Origin: Spirosoma rhododendri
GTDB lineage: Bacteria; Bacteroidota; Bacteroidia; Cytophagales; Spirosomataceae
DNA: 64,000 nucleotides
Direction of reading: 5' to 3'
NCBI RefSeq assembly: GCF_012849055.1
Contig: NZ_CP051677.1
Coordinates: 3,301,001-3,365,000 of the forward strand
Positions 35,417 to 43,924 of this stretch are shown here, piece by piece (within the stretch, counting starts at the first letter, position 1; every line of letters starts with the position of its first letter). Made by a program: the position numbers and the translations under genes. A model generated the notes under the pieces. That model saw nothing but the letters and a program-made list of their open reading frames with translations, was not told the DNA's origin and did no database searches.

Positions 35417-36343
35417 ATGAGAAAAATATACTCGTGCATTATTCTTGCGTGTATGCTGTTGGCAAGCGTGGTTACCAGCATGGCGCAGCGGGTGATCTAC
35501 CACCGGGTCACTGCAAAAGTGAGTCCTCAAAAACTGGAGTATCTATTCAATCACGGCCTGGATATCGATCACTTCAGTTACGAAAACAAGCAGGATTTTG
35601 CCGCTGAACTGTCTGACCAGCAGGTGGATTTGCTGAAACGTAGCGGCCTTAAGGTAACCTACGTGATTCGTGACCTGGAAAAAAATCTGACAGCCTACAA
35701 CGCAAAATTGGATCAACTGGCCGCAAAAGCCAGTCGTAATGCACGGGCGGCTGCCGTATCGACACCGGCTAACTTCAGTCTGGGGTCGTATGCGGGATTT
35801 TATACGTTTGCTGAAATGCAGGCTATTCTGGACAAGATGCGGACGATGTATCCGAATCTAATTTCGGCCAAATCATCGATTGGGACTACGCTGGAAGGGC
35901 GGCCGCTACTAATGGTAAAAATCAGCGACAACCCCGACGCGCTTGAGAACGAGCCTAAGCTAATGCTGAATGCTGTACACCATGCCCGCGAGCCGATCAG
36001 CATGACGCAGCTGATTTATTTCATGTGGCATCTGCTGGAGAATTACGGGAAGGACAAGGAAATACAGACGCTGCTGAACAGCACGGAAATCTACATTGTG
36101 CCGTGCCTGAATCCGGATGGATACGTGTACAACCAGACAACTAACCCAAGCGGGGGGGGATGTGGCGTAAAAACCGGCAGGTTAACAGCGGTGGTTCGTA
36201 CGGCGTCGATATCAACCGGAACTACGCCTATTACTATGCCCTGGATAACAGTGGTTCATCCCCAACGCAAACGGCGGAAAATTATCGGGGTACGGGTGCA
36301 TTCTCAGAAAAGGAGACACAGGCCATGCGCGACCTGTTCCTGA
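35417..36343 (+). CDS. Secreted M14 zinc carboxypeptidase, N-terminal fragment (frameshift)
   Basis: The first part of a secreted zinc carboxypeptidase. A signal peptide (residues 1-23, ending TSMAQ) is followed by an N-terminal propeptide-like region and the M14 catalytic domain. Zinc ligands His189 and Glu192 are visible in HHAREPISM. The frame is correct up to NQTTNPSGGG near residue 247; the G run at 36152-36159 then shifts it. One added G gives GGGMWRKNRQVNSGG and continues in the next fragment. Confidence 0.85.
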   Translation: MRKIYSCIILACMLLASVVTSMAQRVIYHRVTAKVSPQKLEYLFNHGLDIDHFSYENKQDFAAELSDQQVDLLKRSGLKVTYVIRDLEKNLTAYNAKLDQLAAKASRNARAAAVSTPANFSLGSYAGFYTFAEMQAILDKMRTMYPNLISAKSSIGTTLEGRPLLMVKISDNPDALENEPKLMLNAVHHAREPISMTQLIYFMWHLLENYGKDKEIQTLLNSTEIYIVPCLNPDGYVYNQTTNPSGGGCGVKTGRLTAVVRTASISTGTTPITMPWITVVHPQRKRRKIIGVRVHSQKRRHRPCATCS

Positions 36344-38109
36344 AATATCCGTTCCAAACGGTGTTTAATTATCACTCGTATGCCAATGCCTGCATGTATC
36401 CGTTTTCGGCGCTCAATCCGAATAACAACCCGGAAATGAGTACGTTCCGGACGGCTGCCACGTATCTGGCAGCTGATAACGGCTTCAAAATTGGTAATAC
36501 CTACGAAACGCTCGGATATACGTCTAATGGCGGTGCACCGGACTGGCAGTACGGTGAGCAAACGACAAAAGCCAAAACGTACGCCTTCACGACGGAGATT
36601 GGCTCGTCGGACGATGGTTTCTGGCCAGCTTCATCGCGCATTCTGCCGCTTTGTAACAGCACGATCGAGATGAATCGTAAGATGCTGCGTATGTCAACTA
36701 ACTACGGTCGGGCTGCGCAGCGCGGGACCACTGCATTTACGACCAAAAGCAGCGTGCTTCGCTACAATTTCACCAACTATGGTATCAAGCCCGGTGCGCT
36801 GATCGTATCGGCCAAAGGGCTAAGTTCGTACGTAACCAGTGTAGGGTCGGCGAAAACATACAGTGGTATGGGACTGCTGCAAACGGTGGCCGATTCGCTC
36901 CAGTTTACCATCAGCGATAGCACCCCGGTTGGGACATCGATCGCCTTCGAACTGGCAGTTGACAACGGCCTGTCGGTTATCAAAGATACACTGACGCTGA
37001 CCTATACGAGCGATTGTGGTACGCCCACGAGCCTAACGGCGAACAGCGTCGGGCAGACAACGGCGACCCTGACGTGGGGCGCAATATCAGGAGCTTCGTC
37101 GTACGCCGTTTCAACCAAACCGAAAAGCAGCACGGCCTGGTCGGCAGACGTGACCGTGAGCAACACGAGTTATCCGGTGAGCAGCCTGACACCGGCAACG
37201 GCCTACGACTGGCGCGTGAAAGCTGCCTGCGGTATAGCATATGCAACCAGTTCGTTTACAACGGGCAAACAGACCTGCTTTAAAGAGTCGGGCGGAACGG
37301 TAGTTTTCGAGGCTGAAAACTTCAAAACCAGCACTGCCGGTACGGGTAGCGCGGCTGGCCGGACCTGGGCACCGGTGTCCTACACATCAGCATCGTCGGG
37401 TACGGCTATGGCTGTAGCTGGTACCGGGCTGGACGTACAGAATGGCCTGAATGGCCCCCGGCTCGACTATACGTTAACCTTCGCCACGACCGGTACGTAC
37501 TACGTATGGGTGCGAATGGTAGCGGGCAGCGGTGGTACAACCGATGACTCGTTCACGATTGGTCTGGACGGTACAGCGGTCAACCTAAGCCCCAACACGA
37601 CCAACTTCAACAACGGTAATAAGTCGAGCTGGACGTGGATCAAAGCAGCGGGTAATACGGCTTTCAAAGTAACGGTGAATACTGCCGGTGAACACACGTT
37701 CAATCTCTGGATGCGTGAAGATGGGACCGTAGTTGACAAATTCATCCTGACGACCAGCTCGAACTACAGCCCGTCGAGCACCGGGCCGGTGGTTAGCGGT
37801 GTTTGTACGACAACGGCTGGCGCGCGCGAACTGGCAGCAGCCGAGTACGTCGACGAAGCGGTTGAGGGACTACAGGTCAATGCGTATCCAAATCCGCTTG
37901 AGCAAAGCCTGACTATCGATGTAAATCCGACTGACCAGGATGCGAGTCTGCGGCTGATCGATATCAACGGGCGTACCCACAAGCAGGCTACACTGCCTGC
38001 CAACCAGACGCAGCACACGATGCAGGTTGGTCCGTTGCAGACGGGAGCTTACTTCCTCGAAGTAATTCGGGGCGACAAACGCCGGGTTATCCAACTGCGT
38101 CGCCAATAG
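36160..38109 (+). CDS. Secreted M14 zinc carboxypeptidase, C-terminal fragment with T9SS sorting domain
   Basis: The ATG at 36160 is an internal methionine of the M14 domain (MWRKNRQVN, then GVDINRNYAYYY). The third zinc ligand is His in FNYHSYANA, and the catalytic Glu is in FTTEIGSSDDGFWP. After the peptidase come a fibronectin type III domain (LTANSVGQTTATLTWGA), a carbohydrate-binding-like domain (VVFEAENFKTSTAGTGSAAG) and a type IX secretion sorting domain (VNAYPNPLEQSLTIDV, ending QLRRQ). With the first fragment the enzyme has about 897 residues and would be exported by the Por system. Confidence 0.9.
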   Translation: MWRKNRQVNSGGSYGVDINRNYAYYYALDNSGSSPTQTAENYRGTGAFSEKETQAMRDLFLKYPFQTVFNYHSYANACMYPFSALNPNNNPEMSTFRTAATYLAADNGFKIGNTYETLGYTSNGGAPDWQYGEQTTKAKTYAFTTEIGSSDDGFWPASSRILPLCNSTIEMNRKMLRMSTNYGRAAQRGTTAFTTKSSVLRYNFTNYGIKPGALIVSAKGLSSYVTSVGSAKTYSGMGLLQTVADSLQFTISDSTPVGTSIAFELAVDNGLSVIKDTLTLTYTSDCGTPTSLTANSVGQTTATLTWGAISGASSYAVSTKPKSSTAWSADVTVSNTSYPVSSLTPATAYDWRVKAACGIAYATSSFTTGKQTCFKESGGTVVFEAENFKTSTAGTGSAAGRTWAPVSYTSASSGTAMAVAGTGLDVQNGLNGPRLDYTLTFATTGTYYVWVRMVAGSGGTTDDSFTIGLDGTAVNLSPNTTNFNNGNKSSWTWIKAAGNTAFKVTVNTAGEHTFNLWMREDGTVVDKFILTTSSNYSPSSTGPVVSGVCTTTAGARELAAAEYVDEAVEGLQVNAYPNPLEQSLTIDVNPTDQDASLRLIDINGRTHKQATLPANQTQHTMQVGPLQTGAYFLEVIRGDKRRVIQLRRQ

Positions 38110-38133
38110 GGGAGCAGATCGCTTACCACCAAC

Positions 38134-38175
38134 AAGCAGAAGGCCCGATCTTACATAAGATCGGGCCTTCTGCTT
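38134..38175. terminator. Bidirectional terminator between carboxypeptidase and beta-barrel genes
   Basis: The arms AAGCAGAAGGCCCGATCTTA (38134-38153) and its exact complement (38156-38175) leave only two bases between them. It lies between two convergent genes and has a T-containing tail in each direction. Confidence 0.9.
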
Positions 38176-38226
38176 GGTAAAGACTTTAACATCTCCTGTT
38201 AAATCAGACGATATCAAACCCGCCTG

Positions 38227-38817
38227 TTACTTCCGGCCACCGCCGATATCGAAACCGATTTTGACGCCGAGGTACGAGTTCTCACTGGTGATCTGCGTGT
38301 TCGTCCCAGCAGCGTTTGTTGTTGGAACAGCGTTGTATTCAGCGGCCACGACAAAGTGGCTCAGCTTAACGCCCGCCCGGATCATACCGCCGAACTTGGT
38401 GTCGCTCACCAGGTTGATGTTCTGGTTAGCCTGACCATTGCTGGCGATAACGACCGTGCCGCCCGACCCAATCGTAAACAAACCCAGACCGGCACCTACA
38501 AACGGCCGTACACTGCTTGATCCGAACAGATAGTTACCCGTGATCAGGTACGACGAATAAGCGCTGACATCGCCTGTGGTGGTGTTGCCGTTTACCTGCA
38601 CACCCCGTGCTACCGACGCCAGTTCGAGTCGCAGACCCAGATCAAAATGGTCGTTGAAGCCATACTTCGGTTCAACAGCAACCAAAAAACCGCCCGATAC
38701 ACCAGCGTTAAAAGGTTTCGCGTACCCGATCGATACATTCACCTTGAACGGTTTGTACTCCTGCGCCTGTGCTGCGACAGCGAATAGGACGAAAATTCCG
38801 GCAAGAAACTTTTTCAT
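38227..38817 (-). CDS. Outer-membrane beta-barrel protein
   Basis: A protein of 196 residues with a signal peptide ending AVAAQAQ. It has alternating beta strands rich in Gly and aromatic residues (FKVNVSIGYAKPF, GLRLELASVARGV, FVGAGLGLFTIGSGG) and ends with GVKIGFDIGGGRK. This fits the OmpA/OmpW-like small barrels (porin family) of Bacteroidota. Function unknown. Confidence 0.78.
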   Translation of the reverse strand: MKKFLAGIFVLFAVAAQAQEYKPFKVNVSIGYAKPFNAGVSGGFLVAVEPKYGFNDHFDLGLRLELASVARGVQVNGNTTTGDVSAYSSYLITGNYLFGSSSVRPFVGAGLGLFTIGSGGTVVIASNGQANQNINLVSDTKFGGMIRAGVKLSHFVVAAEYNAVPTTNAAGTNTQITSENSYLGVKIGFDIGGGRK

Positions 38818-39141
38818 AGAGTGTAGCTTTAAAATGGTAATTTTTTGATAAAAACGAAAACAGGAGATATAACTGGTTACAGCAAAACTTGTTTTCTAAT
38901 TTGCGTATCAGAAATAATAAGCGGTTGTATATTAATGGGTTGTAGAAAAATTATTATCCAACCATAGATTTGTATACCAACATATACAAGTGGTAGGCTG
39001 CCGATTCCCACCTGAAGAATGAAACCGTTTTTGGATGATTCGTAGATACTGTCTAAATAATAGACAATGAGCCGGCGGGTACTCAGCAAAGTTGCTGAGT
39101 ACCCGCCGGCTCATGATATAGTCCGTTCGTTGCTAAACGGC
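38818..39141. other. A+T-rich intergenic region between the barrel protein and mqo
   Basis: No gene is supported. The frame on the minus strand at 38877-39089 lacks any family feature. The left 60 bp should hold the promoter of the barrel gene. The right end holds the strong palindrome at 39067-39114. Confidence 0.55.
39067..39114. terminator. Perfect 23-bp hairpin downstream of mqo
   Basis: The arms from 39067 (ATGAGCCGGCGGGTACTCAG) and to 39114 are exact complements over 23 bases with a two-base spacer. It lies 28 bp after the mqo stop on the minus strand. It has no long T-run on that side, but its strength and place fit a terminator. Confidence 0.75.
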
Positions 39142-40671
39142 TTAACGCGTCACTTCGGGTGTAGGCTCATTGATCAGCCCCAACACGTTGCTGGTGTGCT
39201 GACGAATCGACTGCCCTAGTTCGGGGTTGTTGGCCAGCACCTGTCCGTACGACGGAATCATCTCGTTCAACTTGGCCTGCCACTGTTCGGTTTTTACCTC
39301 TTCCGGAAAGCAGCGGCTGAGCAAATCGAGCATGATCGACACGGCCGTTGATGCGCCCGGCGAAGCACCCAGCAGGGCTGCAATGCTGCCATCGGCCGCG
39401 CTGACGACCTCCGTACCAAATTCAAGCACACCGCCTTCGTCCTCATCTTTCTTGATGACCTGTACGCGCTGCCCGGCCACTTCCAGTTCCCAGTCGTCCA
39501 TTTGTGCGTCGGGGAAGTACTCGCGCAGGGCCGCCAGCCGATCTTCCGGCGATTGCATTACCTGCTGAATCAGGTAGCGCGTCAGCGGAACATTGTGCAG
39601 GCCAGCCATCAGCATCGGAGCCATGTTGCTCAGCTGAATCGATTTGGGCAGGTCCATGTACGAACCGCTTTTCAGGAATTTAGTCGAAAAGCCAGCGTAG
39701 GGGCCGAAAAGCAACTCCTGCCGTCCGTCGATCATGCGTGTGTCGAGGTGGGGTACCGACATCGGTGGTGCGCCGACCGACGCTTTGCCGTACACTTTGG
39801 CGTGGTGCTGCGCGACGATAGCGCGATTGGTGCATCTGAGCCACTGTCCGCTCACGGGGAAGCCGCCGTAGCCCCGGCTTTCGGGAATATCGGATTTTTC
39901 GAGCAGCCGCAACGAACCACCGCCCGCGCCGATGAAGACAAAATCAGCCTGGATTTCTTTCTCGGCGCCGGTGCTTAGTTTCTCGACCCGCAGTTTCCAG
40001 CCGCCTAACGATTTCGACCGCCACAGATCACGCACATCATAACCAAAATTCAGTTCGACGCCTTCCATCGCCTGAAGCTTGCGGAACATGGCACGGGTCA
40101 GAGCGCCGAAGTTAACGTCGGTACCAATTTCCATGCGGGTCGCGGCAACTGGCTGATTCGGATCGCGATCGGTCATAACCAATGGCATCCACTCCGTCAG
40201 CTGGGCCGTGTCTTCCGAGTATTGCATCCCGTGAAACAGGTAATTCTGTTGCAGCGCGTCGTAGCGTTTGTGCAGATACTCGACGTTTTCGGCACCCCAG
40301 ACAAAACTCATATGGGGAATCGACCGGATAAAATCGGGGGCATCGTGCAGGAAGCCTTTCTCGACCAGGTACGACCAGAACTGTTTCGACTGTTCAAACG
40401 ACTCGGCAATTTTTATCGCCTTCGATGCGTCGACGCTGCCATCGGCCTTCTGGGGCGTATAGTTCAGCTCGCAGAACGCCGAGTGACCCGTTCCGGCGTT
40501 GTTCCAGGCGTCAGAGCTTTCGGCGGCTGCAATGTCGAGCCGTTCGTAAATAGCAATAGTAATAGTTGGATCGATCTCCTTGAGCATTACCCCCAGGGTA
40601 GCACTCATGATACCGGCGCCAATCAGGAGGACGTCCGGCCCTTTTTTGTCAGTTTTTTTACGTTTTGCCAT
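39142..40671 (-). CDS. mqo: Malate:quinone oxidoreductase
   Basis: A protein of 509 residues, the family's usual size. It oxidises malate to oxaloacetate with FAD and passes electrons to quinone at the membrane. The FAD-binding start DVLLIGAGIMSATLG and the substrate region SSDAWNNAGTGHSAFCELNY are clear; LLGASPGASTAVSIMLDLL near the end is also characteristic. Together with fumC in this window it belongs to the citric acid cycle. Confidence 0.95.
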   Translation of the reverse strand: MAKRKKTDKKGPDVLLIGAGIMSATLGVMLKEIDPTITIAIYERLDIAAAESSDAWNNAGTGHSAFCELNYTPQKADGSVDASKAIKIAESFEQSKQFWSYLVEKGFLHDAPDFIRSIPHMSFVWGAENVEYLHKRYDALQQNYLFHGMQYSEDTAQLTEWMPLVMTDRDPNQPVAATRMEIGTDVNFGALTRAMFRKLQAMEGVELNFGYDVRDLWRSKSLGGWKLRVEKLSTGAEKEIQADFVFIGAGGGSLRLLEKSDIPESRGYGGFPVSGQWLRCTNRAIVAQHHAKVYGKASVGAPPMSVPHLDTRMIDGRQELLFGPYAGFSTKFLKSGSYMDLPKSIQLSNMAPMLMAGLHNVPLTRYLIQQVMQSPEDRLAALREYFPDAQMDDWELEVAGQRVQVIKKDEDEGGVLEFGTEVVSAADGSIAALLGASPGASTAVSIMLDLLSRCFPEEVKTEQWQAKLNEMIPSYGQVLANNPELGQSIRQHTSNVLGLINEPTPEVTR

Positions 40672-40705
40672 ATTCAGGTTGGGAGATGACCTCCTTCGGA
40701 AAAGA

Positions 40706-40713
40706 CAAAATTA
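40706..40713 (-). promoter_or_regulatory. Possible -7 promoter box for mqo
   Basis: The minus strand reads TAATTTTG, an exact TAnnTTTG box, 35 bp before the mqo start codon. At the expected -33 distance the sequence is TTA rather than TTG. A GGAGG lies closer to the gene but too far from the ATG to be a normal ribosome-binding site. Confidence 0.4.
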
Positions 40714-40924
40714 AAGGGTCGCTTGTTCCGATTAACCAGTAGATTTCATTACAAGACCATATTCTTCGACGAACGACTGTTTCTGCAGCTGGTTGGGTGA
40801 ACTTCTGTATTAACAGGTTGCTGGAAAGCACGTTTTCACCATGCTTTTCTGCGTACACCTTGTCAGTCCCTGAATGGAAGTGCAACAACGCCCGGCGAAT
40901 AACCAGTTTTGGGTACTTTTGGGC

Positions 40925-41878
40925 ATGAAACAGGCAATTCGTACGGTTGGGCTGCTGCTATTCTGCCTGCTGTTGCTCGCCCAGACGGTGCGGGCGCAGG
41001 TACCACTGATCGGGCTGGCTACGACTGCTCCGGCCGACCCGGGGGGAATTCGGGAGGGGCGATTTATCGGCGTTATAGCGGGTACTGCTGCTTTTTACAC
41101 GATCACACTGCTGATGCTCCGTAAGCAGTGGTACAAGAAGCGTGTGCCATTTCACAGTTTCAATGACAACGCTGAGTGGCTGCAAATGGACAAGATTGGC
41201 CACGCAACGACGGCCTATTGCATGAGCCGGGGCGGCTACGAACTGATGCGCTGGAGTGGGGTCGATGAACGGGCAAGTATCCTGACCGGTGGGCTGCTCG
41301 CGCTGCTGTTCCAGACCACCCTTGAAATATACGACGGACATTCGGAAGGGTGGGGGTTCTCGAAAGGCGACATGATTGCCAATGTGGCTGGCACGGCCCT
41401 GTTTATGGGTCAGCAGTACGGCGCGGGGCAGCAGGTCGTCAATCTCAAATACGGGTTCCGCAAAACGATTTACCCGCCGTTTCGCCCCAACCTGCTCGGC
41501 CGCACAACCGGTCAGCAAATGCTCAAAGACTACAACGGCCAACAATACTGGCTGTCGGTCAATCTGGCGTCGGTGTTGCCCGTCGGCCCTGCGTTTCCGG
41601 GCTGGCTGAATCTGGACGTGGGCTACAGCGGCAGCGGCATGATTGGCGGTCATGAAAACCCGAAGGTTTTTGACGCCAGTGGAAGTGAGATCAAATTCAA
41701 CCGACACCGCCAGTTCTTTATGTCGCCCGACGCCGATCTGTCCCGGATCAGTACATTCAGCCCTTCGTTGCAGCGGTTCATCGGTACGGTTCAGTTTTTC
41801 AAATTACCGGCCCCGTCGCTGGAGTTTAGCCGACCCAACGGCTTTCGTTTCCACCCACTCATCTTACCAAAAGAATAG
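40925..41878 (+). CDS. DUF2279 (YfiM-like) protein
   Basis: A protein of 317 residues started at MKQAIRTVGLLLFCLLLLAQ (ATG 40925), a clear signal peptide; the upstream GTG-type frame is not needed. A hydrophobic segment (FIGVIAGTAAFYTITLLML) and the phrase MDKIGHATTAYCMSRGGYEL with GLLALLFQTTLEIYDGHSEG match DUF2279, predicted membrane lipid-related proteins with conserved His. The function is unknown. Confidence 0.75.
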   Translation: MKQAIRTVGLLLFCLLLLAQTVRAQVPLIGLATTAPADPGGIREGRFIGVIAGTAAFYTITLLMLRKQWYKKRVPFHSFNDNAEWLQMDKIGHATTAYCMSRGGYELMRWSGVDERASILTGGLLALLFQTTLEIYDGHSEGWGFSKGDMIANVAGTALFMGQQYGAGQQVVNLKYGFRKTIYPPFRPNLLGRTTGQQMLKDYNGQQYWLSVNLASVLPVGPAFPGWLNLDVGYSGSGMIGGHENPKVFDASGSEIKFNRHRQFFMSPDADLSRISTFSPSLQRFIGTVQFFKLPAPSLEFSRPNGFRFHPLILPKE

Positions 41879-41926
41879 CGTTTGGCGCGCAGATGTAGCC
41901 TGAACCGAATACCCCAAACCGAAACT

Positions 41927-42115
41927 ATGTCTTTCTCTGACTACCTCGCCGACAAAAAGATCGACGGCCCGCAATTTCAGCAAGCTGAGCCGGCTGTGTA
42001 CAGCGAATGGGCTGCGCTTTTCGAGCAGATGCACCCCGATAGCTTTACCGTTCAAAAAAAATTCCTCATCAATGCGCTACGTCGGCGGTATATGCTCCGT
42101 CTAAGTGACGATTAA
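41927..42115 (+). CDS. Small conserved-looking hypothetical protein
   Basis: A protein of 62 residues starting at MSFSDYLADKKIDGPQFQQA. It is acidic in the first half and basic at the end (FLINALRRRYMLRLSDD). No family is recognised. It sits 48 bp after the DUF2279 gene and 49 bp before the DUF4332 gene in the same direction. Confidence 0.6.
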   Translation: MSFSDYLADKKIDGPQFQQAEPAVYSEWAALFEQMHPDSFTVQKKFLINALRRRYMLRLSDD

Positions 42116-42164
42116 GCGGATTGAGGGTCAACCCGCTCGTTACGAATACTTTACACCATTGAGT

Positions 42165-42572
42165 ATGAGCATGCCATTGAGCGAGTTGAAAGGAATTACG
42201 GAGGCCGCCCTGACCGGACTAAAAGGGCAGGGTATCGGCGACAGCGACAGCCTGCTGGAGAAAGCCCGCACCCCACAGGGCCGCAAAGCCCTCGCAACGG
42301 CCTCCGGTGTCGACACGGCAACGATTCTGGAACTAACAAACCGCGCCGATTTGGCCCGGCTGAAAGGCGTCGGTCGCGTTTACAGCGATCTGCTGGAAGA
42401 AGCGGGCGTCGACACGGTAAAAGAACTGGCGCGCCGGTCGCCCGCCAATCTGCACGCCAAACTAATTGAGATCAACTCGACGCGTCAGCTAACCCAGCGG
42501 CCGCCCTCGGCTGAGCAGGTTGTCGATTTTGTCGACCAGGCAAAAGCGCTGCCCGCCGGAATTGAATATTAG
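42165..42572 (+). CDS. DUF4332 protein with helix-hairpin-helix repeats
   Basis: A protein of 135 residues, start at MSMPLSELKGITEAALTGLK. It contains two helix-hairpin-helix-like units (ITEAALTGLKGQGIGDSDSL and LARLKGVGRVYSDLLEEAGV), as found in DUF4332 and related to DNA-binding or scaffold modules. A longer frame begins at 42105 and overlaps the previous gene; I prefer the internal ATG. Confidence 0.72.
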   Translation: MSMPLSELKGITEAALTGLKGQGIGDSDSLLEKARTPQGRKALATASGVDTATILELTNRADLARLKGVGRVYSDLLEEAGVDTVKELARRSPANLHAKLIEINSTRQLTQRPPSAEQVVDFVDQAKALPAGIEY

Positions 42573-42653
42573 GTTTAAGGTTTTCGGTTTAAGGTTTAAG
42601 GTTTAAGGTTTTCCGTGGAGACAACTTTAAACATTAAACCTTAAACCTTGAAC
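42572..42653. repeat. Imperfect long inverted repeat, GGTTTAAGG word type, between convergent genes
   Basis: The left arm (42572-42611) holds four direct copies of GGTTTAAGG-like words; the right arm (42623-42653) holds the complement (AACCTTAAACCTT). The centre TTCCGTGGAGACAAC resembles the centre at 21860-21877. It fills the space between the stops of the DUF4332 gene and cdaA. Confidence 0.75.
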
Positions 42654-42659
42654 CCAGCA

Positions 42660-43007
42660 TTACCTGCCCGGCTCCTGTAAGTAGCGGGTCAGGCGATCGG
42701 TGAGTTCGGTCAAAGTCAGGTCTGTATGGAGTTCGCCGTTGAGCGCCAGCGCCAGCCGACCGCTTTCCTCAGATACCGCAATCACAGCGGCATCGGTTGC
42801 TTCGCTCATGCCCAGCGCAGCCCGGTGACGAAAACCCAGCGCAGGCGGCAATTCGTCGTCATCCGAAACGGGCAGAATGCAGCGGGCGGCCATAATCCGA
42901 TCATCGCTGATGAGCACCGCCCCGTCATGTAATGGGCTGTATTGGCTAAAAATCGACAGCAGCAGTACCTTCGACACCTCCGCGTCTATCCGCTCGCCCG
43001 ACTGCAC
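42660..43007 (-). CDS. cdaA: Diadenylate cyclase CdaA, C-terminal fragment (frameshift)
   Basis: This holds the catalytic half of the c-di-AMP synthase. The DAC-domain motifs are both present: DGA in YSPLHDGAVLI and RHR in ALGFRHRAALGMSE. c-di-AMP controls potassium and osmotic balance and wall stability. The ATG used here is internal (MQSGERIDAEVSKVLL); sequence upstream in the same frame (LIAIAKNDDLSKFV) belongs to the same protein but is cut off by the frame break. Confidence 0.85.
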   Translation of the reverse strand: MQSGERIDAEVSKVLLLSIFSQYSPLHDGAVLISDDRIMAARCILPVSDDDELPPALGFRHRAALGMSEATDAAVIAVSEESGRLALALNGELHTDLTLTELTDRLTRYLQEPGR

Positions 43008-43042
43008 AAACTTACTCAGGTCGTCATTTTTGGCAATGGCGA

Positions 43043-43465
43043 TCAGCCCCCCGAAAACTCAGCACTCAGAGCTTTGCAGGCATCGATAATCGGACGGAGC
43101 GTCATGGCAGTTTCGTCGGTTCGCCCGCCCGTACGCGAGAACCAGCGCTGTAGAAAACGGCTGTTCGCCAGGTTGGTCGACTTGCCGATGAGAAGCAGAA
43201 AACGCCGGATTTCCTGTTGGAAGATAATAATCAGGGCCAGCGCGCCCACGCTGATGAAATATTCCAGAATGGTCGTCAGTAGATTGAGACCAAGCGCTTT
43301 AACCAGCAGGTAAAAAAAGTAAACCAGCAAATACCCGATAAACACCCGACTGGCAACGCTTCCCCGGACGATGTTGTAAATCTGATAAATCAGCAGGGCG
43401 ACCAGCAGTACGTCGAGCACATCAAGCCAACCTACTTCCAGAAACCCCAAATGAAAGGTGAACAT
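43043..43465 (-). CDS. cdaA: Diadenylate cyclase CdaA, N-terminal membrane fragment (frameshift)
   Basis: The N-terminal part with three transmembrane helices (LDVLDVLLVALLIYQIYNIV, VFIGYLLVYFFYLLV, YFISVGALALIIIF) and the start of the DAC domain (FQQEIRRFLLLIGK, ending LSAEFSGG). It stops where the G run (C on the plus strand, 43047-43052) has six bases; a seventh would give SGGLIAIAKNDD and join the catalytic fragment, for 268 residues in all. Confidence 0.85.
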   Translation of the reverse strand: MFTFHLGFLEVGWLDVLDVLLVALLIYQIYNIVRGSVASRVFIGYLLVYFFYLLVKALGLNLLTTILEYFISVGALALIIIFQQEIRRFLLLIGKSTNLANSRFLQRWFSRTGGRTDETAMTLRPIIDACKALSAEFSGG

Positions 43466-43924
43466 ACTAAAACAGAAATCGTGATCGGGGCTAAAGATAG
43501 GTAGTAATCGACCCGTTGCCCGGCCACTAAGGAGGAAATGATCGGAGAAATAGGTAAGCGGTTCAACTGAATCCGTTTACCTGTCTGATTTTTTTGAAAA
43601 AATTTAGTCGGTTCGCTCAACTTTCCAAAAACAGGCTCTCTGGCTCGTATGACCAGAAAACGCGCTCATTCAGTACAGAACGTATATAGGTGAAAACGAG
43701 AGATTTATGCCAACATTCACTTCTGTTTTAAATACATATGTCGGCATTTTTCGTATATAACACAAAGGACTGCAAGGTTACCGACAAAATGGTGGTAGGG
43801 TACTTACCTTTTGGTTCGACAGTCGATTGAGTGCTAGTACAAACAGCGGGTTTCCGTCTATATCCACTCTCGTTTAACTTCCGCCGGTCAGTTGGCTCCA
43901 CCCGCCACTGACCGGTTTTTTAGT
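43466..43924. other. Intergenic region between cdaA and rnz
   Basis: No gene is supported in these 459 bp. A hairpin lies at 43553-43581 (GGTAAGCGGTTC against GAATCCGTTTACC) and is followed by a T-rich stretch on the plus strand. Around 43740 there is an A+T-rich part. The cdaA promoter should lie in the left part. The right end holds the rnz hairpin at 43884-43920. Confidence 0.55.
43884..43920. terminator. Hairpin directly downstream of rnz
   Basis: The arms CCGGTCAGTTGGC (43884-43896) and GCCACTGACCGG (43904-43915) pair with one mismatch and are followed on the plus strand by six T. It lies 10 bp after the rnz stop on the minus strand. Confidence 0.6.

Noticed and set aside
38877..39089. 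A 70-codon minus-strand frame between the barrel gene and mqo
   Set aside because: A+T-rich chance frame that begins inside the terminator palindrome.
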